In this document: positions 5,997 through 11,094 of the stretch, piece by piece
Position numbering within the stretch: the stretch's first letter is position 1
Layout of the letters: each line of letters begins with the position of its first letter
Assembly: GCA_028818995.1 (NCBI GenBank)
Contig: JAPPMR010000829.1
Span: 1 to 11,094, forward strand
Source: Candidatus Poribacteria bacterium
Lineage (GTDB): Bacteria > Poribacteria > WGA-4E > WGA-3G
Reading direction: 5' to 3'
DNA: 11,094 nt
Made by a program: the position numbers and the translations under genes
Notes under the pieces: model-generated
Database searches by the model: none
What the model was told of the DNA's origin: nothing
What the model saw: the letters and a program-made list of their open reading frames with translations, nothing else

Positions 5997-6012
5997 TATT
6001 AAGGTCTTAATA
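5997..6012. promoter_or_regulatory. 16-bp interrupted palindrome, operator-like
   Basis: TATTAAG (5997-6003), GT, CTTAATA (6006-6012) is a perfect dyad with a 2-bp centre, in the gap between the HEAT gene stop and the ART-like promoter. The centre is too tight for a stable RNA hairpin, so a site for a dimeric DNA-binding protein is more natural. It lies about 150 bp upstream of the ART promoter -35, which is far for direct repression. Chance occurrence in AT-rich DNA is possible. Confidence 0.3.
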
Positions 6013-6028
6013 TAGAAAAAAGTCTACA

Positions 6029-9000
6029 TTATAACCTATCATAACCATAACCGTTGCCAGTAATTTCAAACAAGGCCGATGCCGCTAAGAAATGAATATC
6101 TGCATCTGCGTCTTCTAAAACTGTCTCCAGAATCTGTGTTGAACTATCGTTTTCTGCATCTCCAAGTGCCCTTATCAGATCGGCTCGGAATGCGCGTTCT
6201 GTCTGTTCAGCATGCAATTCGGTAAGTTTTGCAACGAGTGCTGCAACCGCTTTGTCGTTAGCGATTTTACCGAGTGCACGGGCAGCATCCCTACGAATTT
6301 CAATATGATTATCCTCGTTGTTCATGACTTCAATAAGAGGATCAGTTGTTGAAACATCCGCAAGTTCACCTAATGCTTGCGTTGCCAATCTCCGAACATC
6401 TTTATTGTCCTCATTTTCTCCGTTTGCAACGAGAATAAGATCGGGGATTAATGCAGTTGTTCCCGTTTCTCCAATTTTCCGCGCCGTATCCTTTCGCGTA
6501 TCAACAACTGGGTCCGCGAGTGCTTCCCTCAATTCTGAAGCATTAAGTGACCGAGTGCGTGCTAATGCAACAGACGCAGCATTTCTGATTGGATTTCCTT
6601 CCCATTTGTCATCTGTACGTGCTTGCATTTTATCAGAGATGAACTCAGGTAGATTCAGTTTTTTGGCAGATCTGACGATAACTTCCCAACTCCAGTTCCT
6701 TTTCCTATCGTTAAGTGCCAAATTGCGTCTGTTTGCAGCATCTTCAAGGGCAATAATATACTCAGTATCGTCAATGATGCGGTTAGCAAGGGCGTTTGTT
6801 GCCTCTGTTCCCTCAATTGCCCCAAGTGCAACCGCAGCTTTGATGCGGGGCGAGGCGTTTGCCAATGCAGCTGTGCTGGCATCTAAAGGTATTCGCTTAT
6901 CTTCCAAGATCGCAATAAGACGTGGAACGGCTTTTTTGCTTTCTAATTTTCCGAGTGCTGTGATTGCATTATTAGAGATATTACCGATTCGGATGTCAAG
7001 CGCGCGGATGAAGAGATCTTCTGAGGCTTTATCACCAATGTTGCCGAGTGCAGTAACAGCTACAGCGCGGATAACATCAGTTTCTAACTGATTTTCAACC
7101 ATTTCGCTCAGTTTAGGCACCGCTTTTGCATCTTTTATGCCTCCTAAGGCAGCAACAGCTTGTAGGCGAACAGCACTGTTTTTATCGTTGAGTGCTTCAC
7201 GGAGTACGGGTGCTGCGCGTTCGTCGCGAAGGGCATTTAACGAGGCAGCCGCAGCAGCACGGATAGAGATTGCTTCTTCTCGGTTTTCAAGGATTGCGAT
7301 TAAGGGTTCCACTGTCTTTCGGTCTTTAAAGCCTCCAAGTCGGGTAACAGCCTCTTTACGAATAACATAACTCGGACTTTTCAACTCGGCAAGCATGGTG
7401 TCTAACGCTGAAGCCTTATGAATGACACCGAGCATATAAACGATTGCCCAGCGAGTCCATTCGTCATCAGCGGATTTGAGCGCATCAAGTAGCAAATCAG
7501 TTGTGGTTTCATTTCCATCTTTTACTAATGCACCGATGACCTCATTTTGAACAGATTGAACTTCATGACCATCATCAAAACTCCCGCGTCCTTTTTTGAC
7601 GATATCGACCAGACCTTTATCAGCCAGAGCAGGACTTATTTCGCGCAATGCTTTCGTTGCCTCAAGCCGTGCGGTTTCATACTTATCAGTTCTGATTATA
7701 TCAAGCAAAGGTTCAACACTTTTCGTAGATTTAATTGTTCCTAAAGCAATCGCAGCCTCTTGGCGCACAACACCTTGTTTGTCCTTTTTTAGCGCAGTGA
7801 TTAGCGCATCAACAGCCATGTCGCCACCAACTCTGCCGAGTGCCCATGCGGCACTGCGCCGAACTGTTGCCCGTTGATCGTCTGCTAATGCGTTTGTCAA
7901 CGGTTCAACGACGGCATCGCCTTTGAAAATGCCGAGTGAGCGAGCGACTTCACTCCGAACAAGACTGGGAATAGGTTTAAGTTCACCCCATATCCGATAA
8001 TTGGAACGCGGATAATCTGCTGTCCATTCAATATTCAGGGAGTCAAGGTGGGCTCTCAGTGCGTCAAGTGTTTTATATTTCCGTTTCATGTGGCGCTGGA
8101 AATCTGATATGTCATCATACTGCATTGACAAGACCCAGAAAAGTACGGGAAGAGTTTCTGTGTCTTTAATACGACTAAGCACCTTGACAGCATTCGCTCG
8201 GATAACAGCACTCGTTTCATCACTCAACATGAGTAACAACATCGGTTGCGTAGCATTTTCAGGTTTCAACTGCCACAGAGCGTTGATAGCAGCGGACCGA
8301 ACTGTTTCGCGACGCAGTTTATCCATTGAAATTGCAATTAATTTTCGAATCGTTTCTTCATTAGAGACATTAATTTTGCCGAGTGCCTCCGCTGCTTGTG
8401 TGACTGTTGTATCGTCCAATTCAAGCGCGGCAGTCAGGACGGTAACAGCTGCACCGTTGGTGCCGCGTGCTCGCATGTTTCCAAGTCCCTTTGCAGCGAT
8501 GGCTTTGACCTCTTTGTTCGCATCACCTGTTAAGATGTCAATAAACGGCTGTATGGCGCGTCGATCACCTATAATACTTAATACGTTTGCCGATTCTAAC
8601 TGCACGCGGTATCCACCTGTTTGCAGTGCGTCTATTAATGCTGGAACAGCAACTCCCCGCATTGAAATTAAAGCGGCACTCGCTGCACCTTTTAAATCCT
8701 CGTTTGCTAAAAGTTCGATTAGAGGTATAACTGCTTCTTCCGCTCGCAGTCTTCCCAAAGCATCAATTGCTGCGGATTGTGCTCTCAAGCGGTATTTTTT
8801 CATCCAAGAATCGTCAATATACGCGCTCGCTATATATCGGTATTGCTCGGAAAAACCGTCATCTACGTCTGGGATAATATTGTTTGCGCCTGTTTTGAGT
8901 ACAGCCAAAAGCGTTTCGACTGTTGGCATGCCAATCCTGTTAAGCGCATCTATAGCAGTGTCTTTGACATAAGCGTTGGAATCTGCCAAGAGCTTTACCA

Positions 9001-9883
9001 AATCGTCAATTGCCGCTTCCGCTTGAAGTTTGCCGAGGAGTTTCGCGGCGTGCATTCGGACTTGCGCGTTGTTATTTCTCGTAGCAAGTTGAAGGATTGG
9101 GATTATTTCAGGATTTGGTTGAAATTTAGGTTGGCAGAGTGCACCTACTGCCACGATAGCACTATAAGAAACTTCTGGCGCTTCGTCTATTTTGGTGAGA
9201 ATTAATTTATACGTTGGAATGAGCTCACTACTTTGTAGTGTGCCTAATTTTCGGATTGCTGCTTTTCTGATTTGCGAGTCTTGGTGTTGGGCAGCGTTTT
9301 TTAGCAGAGTGGCAAAGATGGAATCTGCACCTTCTGTTTCACTGCGTAGTTGCTGTAAAAGTTGTTCAACCAATTGGAGGACATGCGGCTGATAACATTT
9401 CTGCGCCTCTAATAGTCCTGTACCAACAACGGCATCTGATCTCTTTGCTAAGTCCGATAGCAGTGCAGGCTGTTTTTCAACTGCCATTGCAAGTGCGGTG
9501 GCGAGCAATCCTGAAATAGAATTCCGTGACCGTATAAAGCGTTCCTGTTGGTTCAGTTCGTCCGAATCTGGATCTTCAAGTATTGAAATTACGTTAATAT
9601 CGGCATTCAATGTCTCAAGATACGTCAATGCTTGTGTGATGGCTTGATGCCAACTGTTCGCATCTGTACTGTTTCGCAACTGCAGGAAACGGTTGAGATA
9701 AACTGCTTCCTGATTCTGTGAATCATTAGAGAGCGATTTTTGAACCGCAGATTCTGCTGCCGCAAAATCCCCTTGAACGATTGCTTTTCGGGCTGAGAGG
9801 ATCGCTTTGTGTTCTTTTTCACCACATCCGATGAGAAAGGCAAGGCTGATAAGAAAAATACAGATAATAGAAAATTGTTTCAT
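6029..9883 (-). CDS. Giant HEAT-repeat lipoprotein
   Basis: The start chosen is ATG at 9883, with GAGG nine bases upstream; it gives 1284 residues opening MKQFSIICIFLISLAFLIGC. That is a lipoprotein signal with lipobox LIGC and lipidated Cys20; +2 is Gly, so no inner-membrane retention signal is evident. Residues about 25-75 (AILSARKAIVQGDFAAAESAVQ) look like a TPR-type helical hairpin. From about 200 to the end there are roughly 28 HEAT/PBS-lyase-like repeats of about 31 residues, typified by VRRSAAWALGRVGGDMAVDALITAL, broken by a charged insert near 595-650 (YDDISDFQRHMKRKYK) and another near 1045-1095. HEAT solenoids bind proteins; no catalytic site is seen. A periplasmic or surface scaffold is inferred. 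The gene starts 31 bp after the glyS stop and may be read through from it. Earlier TTG (9928) and ATG (9904) starts are less good, because the signal sequence then begins late. Confidence 0.93.
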   Translation of the reverse strand: MKQFSIICIFLISLAFLIGCGEKEHKAILSARKAIVQGDFAAAESAVQKSLSNDSQNQEAVYLNRFLQLRNSTDANSWHQAITQALTYLETLNADINVISILEDPDSDELNQQERFIRSRNSISGLLATALAMAVEKQPALLSDLAKRSDAVVGTGLLEAQKCYQPHVLQLVEQLLQQLRSETEGADSIFATLLKNAAQHQDSQIRKAAIRKLGTLQSSELIPTYKLILTKIDEAPEVSYSAIVAVGALCQPKFQPNPEIIPILQLATRNNNAQVRMHAAKLLGKLQAEAAIDDLVKLLADSNAYVKDTAIDALNRIGMPTVETLLAVLKTGANNIIPDVDDGFSEQYRYIASAYIDDSWMKKYRLRAQSAAIDALGRLRAEEAVIPLIELLANEDLKGAASAALISMRGVAVPALIDALQTGGYRVQLESANVLSIIGDRRAIQPFIDILTGDANKEVKAIAAKGLGNMRARGTNGAAVTVLTAALELDDTTVTQAAEALGKINVSNEETIRKLIAISMDKLRRETVRSAAINALWQLKPENATQPMLLLMLSDETSAVIRANAVKVLSRIKDTETLPVLFWVLSMQYDDISDFQRHMKRKYKTLDALRAHLDSLNIEWTADYPRSNYRIWGELKPIPSLVRSEVARSLGIFKGDAVVEPLTNALADDQRATVRRSAAWALGRVGGDMAVDALITALKKDKQGVVRQEAAIALGTIKSTKSVEPLLDIIRTDKYETARLEATKALREISPALADKGLVDIVKKGRGSFDDGHEVQSVQNEVIGALVKDGNETTTDLLLDALKSADDEWTRWAIVYMLGVIHKASALDTMLAELKSPSYVIRKEAVTRLGGFKDRKTVEPLIAILENREEAISIRAAAAASLNALRDERAAPVLREALNDKNSAVRLQAVAALGGIKDAKAVPKLSEMVENQLETDVIRAVAVTALGNIGDKASEDLFIRALDIRIGNISNNAITALGKLESKKAVPRLIAILEDKRIPLDASTAALANASPRIKAAVALGAIEGTEATNALANRIIDDTEYIIALEDAANRRNLALNDRKRNWSWEVIVRSAKKLNLPEFISDKMQARTDDKWEGNPIRNAASVALARTRSLNASELREALADPVVDTRKDTARKIGETGTTALIPDLILVANGENEDNKDVRRLATQALGELADVSTTDPLIEVMNNEDNHIEIRRDAARALGKIANDKAVAALVAKLTELHAEQTERAFRADLIRALGDAENDSSTQILETVLEDADADIHFLAASALFEITGNGYGYDRL

Positions 9884-9914
9884 AGAATATTGCCTCAACA
9901 ACATAAAATTGCGT

Positions 9915-11094
9915 CTACTCTCCCGCAATTACCAACTTCGTAAGATCGGCTACGGCATAGACATGTTTTGCTATACGGTTTAATAGTGCTAATCTATTTC
10001 TGCGTAGTTCAGCATCTTCTGCCATAACGAGAACATCGTCAAAAAATTTGTCTATTGCGGGTTGCAGTTCTGCTAACTGTTGCAACAGTTTCGGATATGC
10101 ACGTGCCTGAATGCTCTTTTCAAAATCAGGTTCTGCATCGGTGATGTGAGTGTTTAATTCCTTTTCAGCATCGTCTTTTAGTAGTACAGCATCCACCGTT
10201 TCCGGTGCATTTTCAGGTAAGATTCTCAATACCCGATTGAGTGCATTATATATGTCTTCAAAATTAGGTGTCAAGCGAAATTCGGCAAGCGCGCTGGCAC
10301 GTTTGAGAATATCCACAATGTCAACACCACCAACTGCCAAGACAGCATCAGCAAGGTCGGGTGTATATTCCTGTGTTTGCAGGATAACGCGCATACGTTC
10401 TCTGATAAAATTCAGGACGCTGATTTCTGTATCGCCGACTAATTCCACCTCGTATAAAGAGATTGCTTTTTGGACTACTGCATCTAAAGAGATCGGCAAC
10501 TGCCGATCTTGCAGGATACGGATTGTACCGAGCGCATGCCGCCGTAAAGAGTATGGGTCTTGCGAACCTGTGGGGCGTTCCTCTATGCCGAAGTATCCGA
10601 CTATGGTGTCGAGTTTGTCAGCGATAGCAAGGATCGCGCCGACTTCCGTTTCAGGCAGTGGTGTATCTGCACCAAGCGGTTGATAATGCTCAGCGATGGC
10701 AGAGGCAACCGGTTCAGATTCATCAGAGTTTTTGGCGTAATACCTACCCGTGATCCCTTGCAATGATGGAAACTCAATGACCATGTGTGTGGTTAAATCT
10801 GCCTTGCAAAGCCATGCTGCACGTTCAGCGTGATGGGTAGTCTTTTCTGCTAACTTCAATTCTGCACCGATGAACTTTACTAACGCCTTTAGCCGTTCTG
10901 CTTTATCTAAGAGGGAACCGAGTTTGGCGTGGAAAACAACCGAACCTAAACGTTCAACTTTATCAGCAAGTCTGGTTTTCTGATCTTCTCTATAGAAGAA
11001 CTCCGCATCATTGAGACGGGCGTGTAGAACACGTTCATTTCCGTGCCGAACACCATCAATATTTCCATCTGTGCCGTTAGAAATCGTAATGAAT
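9915..11094 (-). CDS. glyS: Glycyl-tRNA synthetase beta subunit, C-terminal part (5' end off right edge)
   Basis: The frame is open to the window edge, giving 392 residues, a little over half of a normal GlyS (about 690). GlyS is the tRNA-binding chain of the bacterial alpha2-beta2 enzyme that charges tRNA-Gly with glycine, working with GlyQ in the cytoplasm. Recognisable blocks, numbered from the first visible residue, are FITISNG (1-7), NERVLHARLNDAEFFYRED (19-37), GSVVFHAKLGSLLDKAER (50-67), CKADL then EFPSLQGITGRYYA (96-120), IADKLDTIVGYFGI (157-170) and PTGSQDPYSLRR (174-185). The DALR-type anticodon-binding domain takes up the last hundred residues (FFDDVLVMAED, LRRNRLALLNRI). All are intact, so the enzyme appears functional. 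A shorter reading that starts at a TTG at 10859 is only an internal codon. Whether glyQ is separate or fused upstream cannot be seen. The HEAT gene follows 31 bp downstream. Confidence 0.96.
   Translation of the reverse strand, partial: FITISNGTDGNIDGVRHGNERVLHARLNDAEFFYREDQKTRLADKVERLGSVVFHAKLGSLLDKAERLKALVKFIGAELKLAEKTTHHAERAAWLCKADLTTHMVIEFPSLQGITGRYYAKNSDESEPVASAIAEHYQPLGADTPLPETEVGAILAIADKLDTIVGYFGIEERPTGSQDPYSLRRHALGTIRILQDRQLPISLDAVVQKAISLYEVELVGDTEISVLNFIRERMRVILQTQEYTPDLADAVLAVGGVDIVDILKRASALAEFRLTPNFEDIYNALNRVLRILPENAPETVDAVLLKDDAEKELNTHITDAEPDFEKSIQARAYPKLLQQLAELQPAIDKFFDDVLVMAEDAELRRNRLALLNRIAKHVYAVADLTKLVIAGE

Noticed and set aside
6318..7091. 257-codon open frame on the plus strand
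   Set aside because: Antisense to the HEAT gene; its Ala/Ser/Arg-rich composition follows from the opposite-strand HEAT codons, with no recognisable domain or start signal.
8088..8972. 294-codon open frame on the plus strand
   Set aside because: Same reasoning: an antisense shadow of the HEAT solenoid with no coherent domain.
9884..9928. Earlier starts for the HEAT lipoprotein (TTG 9928, ATG 9904)
   Set aside because: They add a charged stretch before the lipoprotein signal, and the 9928 start overlaps the glyS end; the ATG at 9883 gives a standard 20-residue signal with a GAGG upstream.
10075..10090. Perfect 16-bp palindrome AACTGTTGCAACAGTT
   Set aside because: It lies inside the glyS coding region over QLLQQLAEL codons (repeated CAA/TTG-type codons readily create palindromes) and does not match an operator I can name.

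Overview
This is a bacterial chromosome fragment of moderate, AT-leaning base composition (judged by eye). It carries one housekeeping gene, glyS, the beta chain of the two-subunit bacterial glycyl-tRNA synthetase. The rest is a sulfatase, a galactonate-dehydratase-like enolase-superfamily enzyme, a PhyH-type dioxygenase, a NIPSNAP protein, a secreted WD40 protein and a giant HEAT-repeat lipoprotein. That mixture is typical of Candidatus Poribacteria (sponge-associated or marine) and, less closely, of Planctomycetes-like lineages. The assignment is inferred from gene content; no rRNA or other phylogenetic marker is present.

Layout, left to right. A sulfatase gene (minus strand, running off the left edge) is divergent from a DgoD-like dehydratase gene (plus strand) across a 229-bp spacer with a good extended -10 promoter for the sulfatase. 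The dehydratase converges on a secreted WD40 gene with only 9 bp between the stop codons. A short hairpin built from a heptanucleotide repeat fills that junction. From there to the right edge every gene is on the minus strand. In transcription order these are glyS (partial), a 1284-aa HEAT-repeat lipoprotein, an intergenic region with a near-consensus sigma-70 promoter, an ADP-ribosyltransferase-like small protein, a 110-aa orphan, a NIPSNAP protein, a PhyH-like dioxygenase and the WD40 protein.

How the genes may work together. The sulfatase and dehydratase would fit catabolism of sulfated sugars or sugar acids. NIPSNAP, PhyH and WD40 are spaced 19 and 13 bp apart and look like one transcription unit. 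The ADP-ribosyltransferase-like protein and the 110-aa protein share their own promoter and form a compact two-gene cassette, the best candidate here for an undescribed module (toxin plus partner, or a signalling pair). The HEAT lipoprotein probably rides on the glyS transcript and acts as a surface or periplasmic scaffold.

Most notable oddities: the PhyH-like protein has His-Gly-Gly where the family's iron-binding His-x-Asp is expected; the WD40 protein has exactly 14 blades, enough for two seven-bladed propellers, with recent duplication visible in the DNA; and a degenerate AACYGAY heptad repeat occurs at three gene boundaries, one copy encoding the end of the WD40 protein. No tRNA, rRNA, CRISPR array or insertion sequence was seen, and no gene-free stretch exceeds 300 bp.
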